Assembly (NCBI GenBank): GCA_963727535.1
Contig: CAVSGR010000008.1
Coordinates: 248,001 to 312,000 of the forward strand
DNA length: 64,000 nucleotides
From: RBG-16-34-14 sp963727535
GTDB lineage: Bacteria; Bacteroidota; Ignavibacteria; Ignavibacteriales; Ignavibacteriaceae
Direction: 5' to 3'
This document shows, one piece after another, positions 37,446 through 47,630 of the stretch (its first letter is position 1; every line of letters begins with the position of its first letter). The translations under genes were made by a program, and so were the position numbers. Under the pieces are notes generated by a model. It was given only the letters and a program-made list of their open reading frames with translations, searched no databases and was not told where the DNA came from.

Positions 37446-39394
37446 ATGATCGACCTCTCAAATATCTCGCTCCAATTTAATGGGAAATATCTTTACAAAG
37501 ATTTAAACTATAAAATTAATGCGGGCGATAGAATTTCTCTTGTTGGAGCTAACGGAACGGGAAAATCTTCTCTTCTTAAAATAATTTCAGGGGAACTTCA
37601 ACCTGAGAACGGGAATGTCTTTAAACAGAAAGGAATAAACACTGGCTATCTTCCCCAGGAAAATGTAACACATAAAGGAAAAAGCTTAATCGATGAAGCT
37701 ACTTCTGCTCTTACGGATATTATTACTCTTCGCAAAAAAGAACATGAAATCTGCCAACATTCTGACTGATTCAAAATTAAATAATGAAGAAAGACTCGAT
37801 TATATAAACCAGCTTGGAGAAGTTCATCATCGACTTGGAAGAATTAGATTCGTACAGCGCCGATTCAAAAGTAGAAAAAATATTAACAGGATTAGGATTC
37901 AGCGAATCCGATTTCAACAAAGCTACTGAAACTTTTTCAGGCGGCTGGCAAATGAGAATTGCACTGGCAAAAATTCTTGTTTCACAAAACGATATTCTTT
38001 TATTAGACGAACCTACTAATCATCTCGATCTTGATTCTCTCGAGTGGCTGACTGATTTTCTTAAAGATTACAAAGGAGCTATACTTATAGTCTCCCACGA
38101 TAAGCATTTTGTAGATGAGATCACGGATAAAACTCTCGAAATCTATCTTGGCAAGTTCAACACTTTTAAAGGAAATTATACTGCTTACCTGAAATACAAA
38201 GAAGAAAGAGATGAACTCCTTGGCAATCAATATGAACAGCAGCAAAAAAAGATAAAAGAAACAGAGAAGTTTATTGAAAGATTCCGTTACAAAGCTACCA
38301 AAGCAAAACAGGTTCAAAGCAGAATTAAACAATTAGAAAAGGTTGAACTGGTTTCTTTGCCGGAACAAACGGGTAAAATAAAAATAAATTTCCCGGAACC
38401 GCCCTCAAGTGGAAAAATCAATATCGAGTTAACACATATTTCCAAATCATATGATGAGAATCATGTATTTAATAATCTGAATTTTGAAGTTGCAAGAGGA
38501 GATAAAATAGCCTTTGTTGGACCAAATGGCGCGGGCAAAACTACTCTTGCTAAAATAATTGCAGGTAAAACCACAATTGATTCAGGCGAAAGAAGAACTG
38601 GGCATAATACTGTAATTTCATATTTTTCACAGGATATTGCTGATGCTCTCAATCCTGAATTAGATCTTATAGAAACTCTTGAAAAGACGGTTTCGGATAA
38701 AAATCCTGTTTATCTAAGAAATCTTCTTGGTTCATTTTTATTCTCAGGTGATGATGTTTTTAAGAAAGTCGGGGTTTTATCCGGAGGAGAAAAAAACAGG
38801 GTCGCACTCGCAAAAATTTTTCTTGCAAAATCAAATCTTATTGTTTTAGATGAACCGACAAACCATCTCGATCATTCATCAAAAACAGTTCTTCAAAAAG
38901 CTTTGCAGAATTTTTCCGGTTCACTTATTCTTGTTTCTCACGATATTGATTTCCTCAGACCAATTGTTAACAAAGTAGCTTACATAAGAAAAGGGAAATT
39001 AAATCTTTTCCCTGATGGTATTGATTATTTTCTTTCAAAAAGATTAGAACTGCAGGGAAATGTACAGACAGCAAAAAAAGAAATTAAAGAATCAGAAAGC
39101 ATTTCAAGAAAAGATCAGAAAAGAATTGAAGCCGAATTAAGACAGAAAAAATACCAGGCTACGAAAGATCTATTAAAGAAAATCAAAACATTCGAAATGA
39201 AAATTGAAGAGCTTGAACAAAGAGAAAAGGAGCTGGAAGCTGAATTATTAAATACCGATTTATATCAGAATCCGGAATTGATGAGAGAAAAGAATTCAGA
39301 ATTCAATAAAGTAAAAAAGGAACTTGAAGATTTAATAAAAGAATGGGAGATCAATACGGCAGAGCTGCAAAAAATTAAAGAAAGGTTTGATTAA
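37446..39394 (+). CDS. ABC-F family ATPase, frameshifted twice as read
   Basis: This is a duplicated ABC ATPase without membrane segments, the class that acts on ribosomes. The first cassette has GANGTGKSS, then SGGWQMR and LLLDEPTNHLD. A charged linker with FIERFRYKATKAKQVQSR follows, and the second cassette has GPNGAGKTT, LSGGEKNR and LDEPTNHLD, with a coiled-coil tail. The reading is broken by an extra T at 37752 (EHEI to NILTDSK) and an extra G at 37837-37838 (HHRL to EELDSYS). Removing both gives 648 residues with the expected LGEVHHRLEELD join. I consider it a functional gene with two sequence errors. Confidence 0.9.
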
Positions 39395-40389
39395 ACTTTT
39401 ACTTTAAGAAATTCTTCAGCGAGTGCTATTCCTCCATATAATGCGACATCATCACCTAAATGGGATACAACAATTTTTAATCCTTTAGCGGATTCTTTTA
39501 ATACGCTTTTTGAAAAGGATTCTTTTATTTTTGGCAGCATAAAACTCCCCATTGCTTCTACTACGCCTCCACCCAAAACAATCGTATCCACATCAAGCAG
39601 GTTAGCAATGCTCGCTAAAACTGTACCGATAACTTCGCATCCTTCAGATAATCTCTTTACAACAACCGGGTCATTCTGTTTAACTGCCTGAGAGAGTGCT
39701 TTACTCTTTATTCTCTCTTTTGATTTTACATACTTTTTAAGGATACTTCTTTTACCGGCTTTTATATCTTTCAAAATTAATTTTACAATCGCTGTCCTGC
39801 TGGCAACGGCTTCAAAGCAGCCATGGTTACCACATCCACAAAGTGGTCCATCTTTTTCAACAATAAGGTGTCCTATTTCCCCTGCCGCATAATTTGAGCC
39901 TCTGTAAATTTTCTCATTTAAAATCAGTCCGCCACCTATTCCTGTCCCTATAAAAACCACAAACATATTTTTAGATTTTTTACCCGCACCGAATTTCTTG
40001 ATTCCAAGTGCACCAAGATTAACATCATTTTCTATTAAAACAGGATAAGGAATATATTTCTCTAGTTTTTTTGTGATATTAAAATTTTCAATTCCAAGGT
40101 TAGGAGCTAATCCTATTTTACCGGTAAAAGGATTCAACGAACCCGGTATTCCCAGGCATACAGCCTTAACATTTTTATTTTTCTGTTTAGCCTTTTTTGC
40201 TACTTCGTTAATGATATTTGCAATACTTTTCACATATTCATTTGCACTGGAGCCTGTTTTTGTAGGTTGTTTAACTTGTGCTATAACACCTTCCAGTGAA
40301 TTGATAGCTGCAGCGAGAATTTTTGTTCCCCCCATATCGACTGTTATTATGCAATCTTTTTTCAGAACTACTCCTTCGAGGTTTATCAA
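39391..40389 (-). CDS. ROK-family sugar kinase, 332 aa
   Basis: The N-terminal phosphate-binding loop is VDMGGTKILAAAI, the sugar site includes ENDVNLGALG, and the ROK zinc motif is CGCGNHGCFEAVASR. A second Gly-rich adenosine site contains VLGGGVVEA. Most such enzymes phosphorylate glucose or a related hexose; the exact substrate cannot be fixed. It converges with the ABC-F gene, the two coding ends overlapping by four bases. Confidence 0.92.
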   Translation of the reverse strand: MINLEGVVLKKDCIITVDMGGTKILAAAINSLEGVIAQVKQPTKTGSSANEYVKSIANIINEVAKKAKQKNKNVKAVCLGIPGSLNPFTGKIGLAPNLGIENFNITKKLEKYIPYPVLIENDVNLGALGIKKFGAGKKSKNMFVVFIGTGIGGGLILNEKIYRGSNYAAGEIGHLIVEKDGPLCGCGNHGCFEAVASRTAIVKLILKDIKAGKRSILKKYVKSKERIKSKALSQAVKQNDPVVVKRLSEGCEVIGTVLASIANLLDVDTIVLGGGVVEAMGSFMLPKIKESFSKSVLKESAKGLKIVVSHLGDDVALYGGIALAEEFLKVKV

Positions 40390-40480
40390 AATTATAAATA
40401 ATTCTGCATATAGACGTAATTATTTTCTTAATTTGGGTAATACAAAGGTGAAAATATTACCAACAGTAAATTAAAAAAAA

Positions 40481-41293
40481 ATGCGAACTATAAAACCTCT
40501 CAAAAGGTTTGGACAAAACTATCTTTTTGATCAGAACATCATCAACAAAGTCGTATTAGAAATTAATCCTCAAAAAAAAGATAATATTATCGAAATTGGT
40601 CCCGGGCATGGTTCTTTAACGGAAAAATTACTTGGAAAAACAGATACACTTACTGCTATCGAAATTGATAAAAGAGTAAAAGAAGATCTTCAAAATAAAT
40701 TTCCCGGTTTAAATTTAATATCCGAAGATGTGCTAAAAACAGATTTTAGAAGAATATTCTTAAGAGAAAATAAGAAAATAAGATTAGTCGGAAATATCCC
40801 TTACAACATAACATCGCCTAGAACTTTTAAAATGATTGAATACAATGATGTAATTGAAGACTCTGTATTAATGGTTCAATACGAAGTAGCAAAAAGATTA
40901 AAAGGAGAAAGAGGAACAAAAGACTATGGAATTCTCTCAGTTCTGCTTAACTTTTTTGCTGAAGTAAAATTTTGCTTTAAAGTATCTCCATCTTCCTTCT
41001 ACCCAAAGCCAAATGTTTTTTCTGCTGTTGTCCACTTATTCCTTAAAGAAACAAATATTGACAAAGAATTAAAATCCTATCTAATCCAGGTTGTTAAAGC
41101 TTCTTTCGGAAATAGAAGAAAAACCTTAAAAAATTCGCTTAGCAATAGTATATTTAGTAATATTAATTTTGAAGACTCAGGTATTGATTTAACAAAGAGA
41201 GCCGAACAGCTTGAATCAGAAGACTTTTTAATACTTGCAAGATTCGTTCAAAAAAGAACAGAAAAGCAAATAGATTTTAGGAACCAATTATAA
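40481..41293 (+). CDS. rsmA: 16S rRNA dimethyladenosine transferase
   Basis: RsmA (KsgA) dimethylates two adjacent adenines near the 3' end of 16S rRNA. It opens with KRFGQNYLFD, has the S-adenosylmethionine motif EIGPGHGSLTEKLL, the catalytic NIPYNITSP, and the C-terminal helical domain with SFGNRRKTLKNSL. Length (270 residues) is normal. The PAP2 gene follows after four bases. Confidence 0.96.
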   Translation: MRTIKPLKRFGQNYLFDQNIINKVVLEINPQKKDNIIEIGPGHGSLTEKLLGKTDTLTAIEIDKRVKEDLQNKFPGLNLISEDVLKTDFRRIFLRENKKIRLVGNIPYNITSPRTFKMIEYNDVIEDSVLMVQYEVAKRLKGERGTKDYGILSVLLNFFAEVKFCFKVSPSSFYPKPNVFSAVVHLFLKETNIDKELKSYLIQVVKASFGNRRKTLKNSLSNSIFSNINFEDSGIDLTKRAEQLESEDFLILARFVQKRTEKQIDFRNQL

Positions 41294-41297
41294 CCGG

Positions 41298-42248
41298 ATG
41301 AACGAAATAAAATCTTTCCTTAAGAACCTCAGTGCGTTTGACCTGGTTGTGGTAGTTTTCTTTTCCCTCCTTACGATAATTAATATTATTTATTATAACC
41401 TTGTTACACAATGGCTAACTTTTGTTTGTCTTAACATCTTCATAATACTTTTTGTTTTCCTGTTAGCTTTGGTTGAAAATAAATCGGATAAAAAAGCCTG
41501 GCATGTGATTCATTATTGGTACATAGCGCCCTTCATATTTTTTACTTTCAAAGAAATTTATTTTATGATAGAACCGATAAGACAAACTGATTATGATTAT
41601 CTCTTCATACAAATTGACAGATGGCTTTTAGGTACAGATCCGACACATTTTCTCTACAATATTTCCAATCCGTTACTAACAGAGATCTTACAAATTATCT
41701 ACGGAATGTTTTACCTTTTACCGGTTTTGCTTGGAATATTTTTATACCGTAAAAAAAGATATCTCGCAATGGATTATGCTGTTTTCTCAATTGTATATGG
41801 ATTTTACCTTTCATACTTAGGTTATTTTGCTCTGCCGGGAATCGGACCTCGCTTTACACTTCACGACTATAATACAATAAACCAAACTTTGCCCGGATTA
41901 TTTTTTACAAACATGCTTAGGGAATTTGTTAACCTAGGTGAATCAATTCCTGCTGGAACTTTAAATCCGGCAAGTGTAGTTCAACGCGATGTGTTTCCAA
42001 GCGGACACACGATGATAACATTAATTGTAATGTATCTTTCCGTAAAATTAAAAAGCAGGTCACGGTATTTCTTTGTGCCGGTTGGTTCACTTCTGATTTT
42101 TGCTACGGTTTATCTCTGGTATCACTATGTTATCGATCTTGTAGCTGGTTTTGTATTTATGGCTTTTTCTCTCTGGTCTGGCAAAATTATTTTTAATTGG
42201 TGGAGAAGAAAAACGGGAAAGGAAGAGTTCGAGTACGATAAGGTATAA
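41298..42248 (+). CDS. PAP2-superfamily membrane phosphatase/phosphotransferase, 316 aa
   Basis: Six or seven membrane helices carry the PAP2 site: FPSGHTMITL with the first catalytic His, and YHYVIDLVAG with the second. The front half (QIDRWLLGTDPTHFLY, LPGIGPRF) resembles the Aur1/inositol-phosphorylceramide-synthase-like branch (PAP2_3) rather than soluble phosphatases. So a lipid phosphate or head-group transfer role is likely but unproven. It is co-directional with rsmA and ubiE. Confidence 0.85.
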   Translation: MNEIKSFLKNLSAFDLVVVVFFSLLTIINIIYYNLVTQWLTFVCLNIFIILFVFLLALVENKSDKKAWHVIHYWYIAPFIFFTFKEIYFMIEPIRQTDYDYLFIQIDRWLLGTDPTHFLYNISNPLLTEILQIIYGMFYLLPVLLGIFLYRKKRYLAMDYAVFSIVYGFYLSYLGYFALPGIGPRFTLHDYNTINQTLPGLFFTNMLREFVNLGESIPAGTLNPASVVQRDVFPSGHTMITLIVMYLSVKLKSRSRYFFVPVGSLLIFATVYLWYHYVIDLVAGFVFMAFSLWSGKIIFNWWRRKTGKEEFEYDKV

Positions 42249-42250
42249 TG

Positions 42251-42306
42251 GTCAATTGTCATTAGTCAACAGCCATTGGTCATTATTAGTCATTCAATAG
42301 TCATTT
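42251..42306. repeat. Degenerate GTCATT short tandem repeat
   Basis: The gap between the PAP2 and ubiE genes is filled with imperfect copies of (A/T)GTCATT spaced 7-15 bases (GTCATTAGTCA, GGTCATTATTAGTCATTC, AGTCATTTTG). I see no ORF or stem. It may act only as spacer DNA. Confidence 0.65.
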
Positions 42307-42312
42307 TGTTGT

Positions 42313-42996
42313 ATGGAAGAGAAAAAGAATAAAGTTAAAAGAATATTCGATTCAATTGCAGTAAGATATGATTTACTGAATCACCTTTTAAGTTTTGGAA
42401 TCGATAATTACTGGAGAAGAAAAGCCCTACAGCTTACAAAATTAAATTCTGAATCTATTCTTCTTGATGTAGCATGCGGAACCGGTGACGTTGCAATTAC
42501 TGCAAGGAAGACTGGTGTAAAAAATATTTTCGGTGCCGATTATTCTCACAACATGCTTACTCTTTTTAATAAAAAAAGTGAATGGATAAAAGGAAGAAAT
42601 ATCCAGATGGTTGCTGAGAATATTCCTATAAAAGATGAAAGTATAACAAATATTACTGTCGCTTTCGGTGTAAGGAACTTTTATGATATTCAAAAAGCTT
42701 TTGATTCATTTTATCAAGTTCTGAAGCAAGGTGGTAAAGCAACAATTATTGAATTTGCTATGCCCAAGAATAAAATATTTAAGTTTGCTTACAAATTTTA
42801 CTTCAAAAGAATTCTTCCCTTTGTGGGAGGATTAATATCGGGAGATAAAGAAGCCTATAAATATTTACCTGCTTCAGTTGAGGAATTCGACGAAAAAATA
42901 AAATTACCCGAACTGCTGCACAATTCGAGCTTTAAGAAAATTGAAGTGCACTATTTAACATTTGGTATTACACAAGTTGTAATAGCAACTAAGTAA
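42313..42996 (+). CDS. ubiE: Demethylmenaquinone C-methyltransferase (UbiE/MenG)
   Basis: This class I methyltransferase carries out the last methylation in menaquinone synthesis. Family features: FDSIAVRYDLLNHLLSFG at the start, LDVACGTGD as the S-adenosylmethionine motif, VAFGVRNF, and the long insert ending near the family's PEL segment. The 227-residue length fits. In this phylum the quinone is expected to be menaquinone, hence the MenG role. Confidence 0.94.
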   Translation: MEEKKNKVKRIFDSIAVRYDLLNHLLSFGIDNYWRRKALQLTKLNSESILLDVACGTGDVAITARKTGVKNIFGADYSHNMLTLFNKKSEWIKGRNIQMVAENIPIKDESITNITVAFGVRNFYDIQKAFDSFYQVLKQGGKATIIEFAMPKNKIFKFAYKFYFKRILPFVGGLISGDKEAYKYLPASVEEFDEKIKLPELLHNSSFKKIEVHYLTFGITQVVIATK

Positions 42997-43009
42997 TCAT
43001 TTCGAAACA

Positions 43010-43801
43010 TTATAAATTATAATCGGTTACATTCATTATAACAGTGCTGCTTGTATCGGCAAAATCAATTCCGTTGCCGGTAAAAGCTCCGATTATAGCC
43101 CCGCTGCCCTCCCATTTCACAATTCCAATATTTTGAGCAATCCAGCAATACGCCACAAAATTACTTGCAGATTTCAGCGGATCCGTTTGAACTTTTAAAT
43201 TAAACTTGAGCCTCACAGTCTCTACATCAACATTGCCTGAGTTCAGATTGAGTGTTAATGTTTCCTTTCCGTCATAAGCTGTTGTAACTTCAACGGGACT
43301 GAAAGTAAATACTGTCGCATTAATATTCATTTTGAATACCGACCAGTTACTATTATCTTCAATAGGGAAAAGAAGTAACCTCATTTCACTATCAATCGTA
43401 AGATATTGCAGGTAAGGAATCAATTCGGGCGTAGAAGCTGCAAGACCGGTTGTATCCAGAAGGAAGAAAATTCCGGTATCACTTTTTCTAAAATAAGATA
43501 AACTTGCAGTGGTTATTCCCGAAATATTTATTGAATCTATCTGAATTTGGTAGGTTGTATTTGCTATTATTTGTGAACCTTCATACCGTGTGGTTCTTTC
43601 TCCCGTACTTTGAGTTCCACTCGAATCAGTTCTATCTACATTATATTTGTATGATGCTTCCTTACCTGTGGGATAATAACTCGCGTCGGCAACGTCAGTC
43701 CCTGTTACAGGATTTTCGGTCGATGAACTTTCTTTCTTACAAGAATTTATAAAACAAACTGCTCCAATTAACAAAACAAAGAAGATCAGATTCTTTCTCA
43801 T
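43010..43801 (-). CDS. Lipoprotein of unknown function, 263 aa
   Basis: The signal peptide ends in a lipobox (FINSC, Cys at about residue 21), followed by a Ser/Thr/Glu-rich linker. The rest is beta-rich with no recognised domain (YYPTGKEASYKY; NWSVFKMNINA), reminiscent of outer-membrane-associated lipoproteins of this phylum. The start overlaps the rdgB stop by four bases, so it is co-translated with rdgB and the rhomboid gene, a link of no obvious functional meaning. Confidence 0.75.
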   Translation of the reverse strand: MRKNLIFFVLLIGAVCFINSCKKESSSTENPVTGTDVADASYYPTGKEASYKYNVDRTDSSGTQSTGERTTRYEGSQIIANTTYQIQIDSINISGITTASLSYFRKSDTGIFFLLDTTGLAASTPELIPYLQYLTIDSEMRLLLFPIEDNSNWSVFKMNINATVFTFSPVEVTTAYDGKETLTLNLNSGNVDVETVRLKFNLKVQTDPLKSASNFVAYCWIAQNIGIVKWEGSGAIIGAFTGNGIDFADTSSTVIMNVTDYNL

Positions 43802-44394
43802 ATATTTGCCTTTATTTTTTTTATATTCTCTTTTAGTTGATTAAACGCTTTAGCCCTGTGGCTGATTGAGTTTTTCTCTTCAGGTGGAAGCTCTGCCATC
43901 GTGTTGCTGTATCCTTCAGGAACAAAGTATGGATCATAACCAAAACCGTTAGTCCCTCTCGGTGTGTTTGTTATCTCTCCTTTTATTTCCCCGTAACCGG
44001 TAATAAAATTTATTCCATCAAAAAAAACAGATGCACAAACATACTTTGCCGGATGAGGTTTGGGATAGCTTTCAAGCTCATTTATTAATTTATTGTTGTT
44101 ATCTTCGTCAGTTGCATTTTCACCTGCATATCTTGCTGAATAAACTCCCGGTCTTCCTTCTAATTGTTCCAGAGATATGCCAGAATCATCGGCTATTACA
44201 GGCATCTTGAATTTTTCAAACACTACATCTGCTTTAATTTTTGCATTTCCTTCAAAAGTAGTCGCGCTTTCTTCAATCTCCATATTATTGTCAAGATCAG
44301 CTAAAGATATTAATTCGAAATTTGTATCTGAGAAGATATGGATAACTTCTTTAACTTTCCCCCTGTTCTTTGTTGCAAAAATTATTCTACTCAT
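43798..44394 (-). CDS. rdgB: Non-canonical purine NTP pyrophosphatase (RdgB/HAM1)
   Basis: RdgB hydrolyses dITP, ITP and XTP, keeping damaged purines out of DNA and RNA. ATKNRGKVKE at the start, ADDSGISLEQLEGRPGVYSARYAG in the middle, FGYDPYF and the C-terminal SHRAKA are all canonical. It has 198 residues. It lies 12 bases downstream of the rhomboid gene. Confidence 0.96.
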   Translation of the reverse strand: MSRIIFATKNRGKVKEVIHIFSDTNFELISLADLDNNMEIEESATTFEGNAKIKADVVFEKFKMPVIADDSGISLEQLEGRPGVYSARYAGENATDEDNNNKLINELESYPKPHPAKYVCASVFFDGINFITGYGEIKGEITNTPRGTNGFGYDPYFVPEGYSNTMAELPPEEKNSISHRAKAFNQLKENIKKIKANI

Positions 44395-44406
44395 AAGTCT
44401 AACAAT

Positions 44407-45048
44407 TTAATGAAATTCTTCTTCATCAGTTTCAATATCTTCCTTTTCCCAATCATATTTTATGTACGGATCTTCTTTCCTGTAAATAAAGGAAACTATT
44501 ATTCCTGAAACTCCACCGAATAAATGAGACTCCCAGGAAATTCCTTTCTCTCCCGGAAGTATTCCCCAGACCAAGCCGCCATATATAAATGTTACAAGCA
44601 AAGCGAGTGCGATTGATCTGTTATCTCTTCTAAAAACTCCGCTGAAAAAAAGAAAGCCAAGTAAACCATAGATTATGCCGCTTGCACCAATATGATATGC
44701 CTCGCGCGCGAAAAGCCAGACAAGTATACCAGTTAAAAGATAAATTGCTCCAAAAACTTTTAAAGATGACGATGGATAAAAATACATTATAGCAATACTT
44801 AAAATCAATAATGTCGGTGTATTTGAAAAAAGATGCGAAATGCTTGCGTGAATAAGAGGAGCGGATAGAATTCCTACCAAGCCGGACACTTTTCTCGGCA
44901 ATATTCCATATTGAATATAAGGTAAATTGAATGTTACCTGAGAAAAATAAATTGCCCACAAAAACAGTATAAAGGCAAATGGAATCGCTAAGCTTTTTGC
45001 AAACTTGCTTAATTCTTTGCTCTGATTATTTGGAATTTCCTGCAACAA
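44407..45048 (-). CDS. Rhomboid-family intramembrane serine protease, 213 aa
   Basis: About six membrane helices. The catalytic Ser is in GASGIIYGLLGF and the catalytic His in SHLFGGVSG, with a conserved HLFSN in the second helix. It has a short acidic cytoplasmic tail (EKEDIETDEEEFH). The substrate is unknown. It is first in a unit with rdgB and the lipoprotein gene. Confidence 0.92.
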   Translation of the reverse strand: MLQEIPNNQSKELSKFAKSLAIPFAFILFLWAIYFSQVTFNLPYIQYGILPRKVSGLVGILSAPLIHASISHLFSNTPTLLILSIAIMYFYPSSSLKVFGAIYLLTGILVWLFAREAYHIGASGIIYGLLGFLFFSGVFRRDNRSIALALLVTFIYGGLVWGILPGEKGISWESHLFGGVSGIIVSFIYRKEDPYIKYDWEKEDIETDEEEFH

Positions 45049-45111
45049 TTTTACTAATCAACCTTAAATTTTTTGAATTAATTTTTTCAGAATTCAATTT
45101 AACTTAGTTTC

Positions 45112-45883
45112 CTAAAAGCTAAATGTTATTCCATTTGTAACTTCAACATCATATTTTTTTACACCTTCAACAGGCTCATTATCATAACGCCACGAAAGCA
45201 AAGAATTAAATGCAAGATCTTCCGTAATTGAAAAATTAAAACCGGCATCTGAAAGAAATCTGTAATCGTGTAATCTTTTTACATCAAATTGAAAATAATT
45301 AATTGTTGTGAATGAAAAGTTATTGGTTATTTGCCACTTAATTGTAAGATAGTTTGTCGATCTGAAAAGATTAGTCTCTGGAGAAACAGGAATATTATAA
45401 CGTTCATTTTCAAACATAAGTCCTGAGCCCCAATAAATTTCCATTAGTGAATCCTCACTGCTAGAGAATAATTTTATAACATCTAATCTTAGTCCCGAAC
45501 CGGCAAGATTTCTATCTTCAAGTAAGATGAACTGGTTAAATTCTTTCTGAAGAAAAAATTCAAGGAACAGAGCCGGGGTAAGTGTTATTATACTTCTGAG
45601 ATGAGCAAAACCTTTATTAACAATTTTTTCTTCTTTTGCTTCCTGGAACTCATAATTTCCAACAAGGAAAAAATCAAAATTCTTAACACCATAATCTATC
45701 CTTGCAGCACTTTTTACATTAACATATTCTGAGTTGCCTGAAGCAAATCCTGCAGCCAGGGAAACTTTGCCTGATGATTCCCTTCTCCTCATTTTCTTTC
45801 CTGAATTTTTCTGTGTTAACCTGGGAAAAAGAAAAAGTAGCATAGATTAAAAAAACTACAAATAGTGAAATGAACTTAAACAT
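45112..45883 (-). CDS. DUF481-like outer-membrane protein, frameshifted as read
   Basis: The mature part (GKVSLAAGFASGNSEY, then many aromatic-rich strands ending in GITFSF) matches the DUF481 salt-induced outer-membrane type. Its open frame lacks a signal peptide, but an ATG at 45883 opens another frame with one (SLFVVFLIYATFSFSQ), continuing through EKFRKENEEK. Dropping one base from the CCC at 45780-45782 joins both into 256 residues. GAGAG precedes this ATG. The rhomboid gene follows 63 bp downstream. Confidence 0.8.
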
Positions 45884-46036
45884 TACTCTCTTTTAATATG
45901 AATAAATAATTTTAAATATAAAATTTTTCTCCAAAATTTCACGATCTGATCCGAAAGAATATTCTCGCAAAAGTTTTTTATATTACGAACATCTCTAGAA
46001 GTTAAAAATATACAATAAAATTTTACAGTTAAAATA

Positions 46037-46783
46037 TTGTTTGATATTACTTCTGTATTAATACTTTTTAGCGTCGGCACAATCAGCGGATTTATGAATG
46101 TGATCGGCGGTGGCGGTTCTTCGCTTACTCTTCCCGCATTAATCTTTTTAGGGCTAGATTCTACAATGGCTAACGGTACTAACCGTATTGCTGTTATCGT
46201 GCAAAGTATTTCTGCTATTTACGCCTTTAAAAGCGAAAACCATCACCAGTTCGGTATGAGCTTAAAACTTTCTGTAATGACTCTGCCCGGCGCTATAGCT
46301 GGAGCTATTTTCTCTTTAAGCATCGGCGATGCTCTTTTTCAGAAAATACTTGGAATCATTATGATTGGAGTTATTATATCGATGCTTATTCCGAATCCAA
46401 AGACAAGAGCAAAAGAGACTCCGGGCAAAATTCCATGGACAGTACATTTATCAATGTTTGGAATTGGTTTTTACGGCGGCTTTATACAGGTAGGAATGGG
46501 ATTTATGCTGATGGCTGTTCTTCTTTACCTGATGAATCTGAATCTAATAATTGTAAATATGCATAAGGTTTTTATAGTTTTAATTCTAACAATACCTGCT
46601 CTTTTTGTTTTTCTTTTCACAGGAAACATAAACTGGCAGTTAGGTCTTACTCTCGGTGCTGGAAACGCTTTTGGTGCATGGTGGGCGGCTAAATTATCAA
46701 TAAGAAAAGGAGAATCTTTTATAAAAACATTTCTTATTGTTGCAGTTTTTATAATGGCATTAAAACTTTTGAATGTTTTTTAA
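46037..46783 (+). CDS. TSUP (TauE/SafE) family membrane transporter, 248 aa
   Basis: Around eight helices. The N-terminal GTISGFMNVIGGGGSSLTLP and the internal repeat with GFYGGFIQVGMGF are the two half-repeats of the TSUP family, which move sulphite, sulphonates or related anions. Substrate is not deducible. The start is a TTG at 46037 without a strong ribosome site. The aldo/keto reductase gene follows after 21 bases. Confidence 0.88.
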   Translation: MFDITSVLILFSVGTISGFMNVIGGGGSSLTLPALIFLGLDSTMANGTNRIAVIVQSISAIYAFKSENHHQFGMSLKLSVMTLPGAIAGAIFSLSIGDALFQKILGIIMIGVIISMLIPNPKTRAKETPGKIPWTVHLSMFGIGFYGGFIQVGMGFMLMAVLLYLMNLNLIIVNMHKVFIVLILTIPALFVFLFTGNINWQLGLTLGAGNAFGAWWAAKLSIRKGESFIKTFLIVAVFIMALKLLNVF

Positions 46784-46804
46784 CAAATAGATACGAGAAA
46801 TTTT

Positions 46805-47629
46805 ATGATACCAAATATTAAAGACCGAATGAAACTCAACAACGGAGTCGAAATTCCATACCTTGGCTTGGGAACCTGGGAAATAAGAGGAAGAAAAGAT
46901 GTAGATAGGGCAATACATTCCGCACTTGAAACCGGATACAGGTTAATTGATACAGCAGCAGCTTACTATAATGAAAAAGAAATCGGTGAAGCTATTAAAA
47001 GCAGTGCGGTTTCACGAGAAGAAATTTTTATAACTACAAAACTCGACAATTCAGATCATGGTTATAAACGGGCATTAAAAGCTTTTGAAACAAGCCTTAA
47101 GAAATTAGATATGGATTATGTCGATCTTTATTTAATCCATTGGCCTGTGAAAGGAAAAAATGAATCGTGGAAAGCAATGGAAGAATTATTGAAGCAAGGG
47201 AAATGCAAAGCTATCGGAGTCAGCAACTTTATGATAAAACATTTAGAAGATTTGCAGAAAAATTCTTCGGTTTTACCTGCTGTTAATCAAATAGAATTTA
47301 ATCCGTTTGTTTATGAAAAAGAAGTCATTGAATATTCCCAAAATCTTGGGATTATAATTGAAGCATACACTCCAATTGCAAGAGGAAAGAGATCTAAGAA
47401 TACTACAATTAAAGAATTATCAGAGAAATATGTAAAGACAGAAGCGCAGCTAATGTTGAGATGGGGACTTCAGCATAAAGCGATTGTAATTCCTAAATCT
47501 TCCAACCCGGAAAGAATAAAAGAGAATGCGGATATTTTTGATTTTAACATTAGTGATGAAGATATGGAAGTTTTAAATTTGCTAGACGAAAGTTTGAGGT
47601 ATTCGCCTGATCCGCATAGTTATGATTAG
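46805..47629 (+). CDS. Aldo/keto reductase, 274 aa
   Basis: This is an NAD(P)H-dependent carbonyl reductase with a TIM barrel. GLGTWEIRG begins the barrel, DTAAAYYNEKEIG holds the catalytic Asp and Tyr, TTKLDN the catalytic Lys, and YLIHWPVK the His. The cofactor segment is IPKSSNPERIKEN. The physiological substrate is unknown. It converges on uvrA with one base between the stops. Confidence 0.93.
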   Translation: MIPNIKDRMKLNNGVEIPYLGLGTWEIRGRKDVDRAIHSALETGYRLIDTAAAYYNEKEIGEAIKSSAVSREEIFITTKLDNSDHGYKRALKAFETSLKKLDMDYVDLYLIHWPVKGKNESWKAMEELLKQGKCKAIGVSNFMIKHLEDLQKNSSVLPAVNQIEFNPFVYEKEVIEYSQNLGIIIEAYTPIARGKRSKNTTIKELSEKYVKTEAQLMLRWGLQHKAIVIPKSSNPERIKENADIFDFNISDEDMEVLNLLDESLRYSPDPHSYD

Positions 47630-47630
47630 G

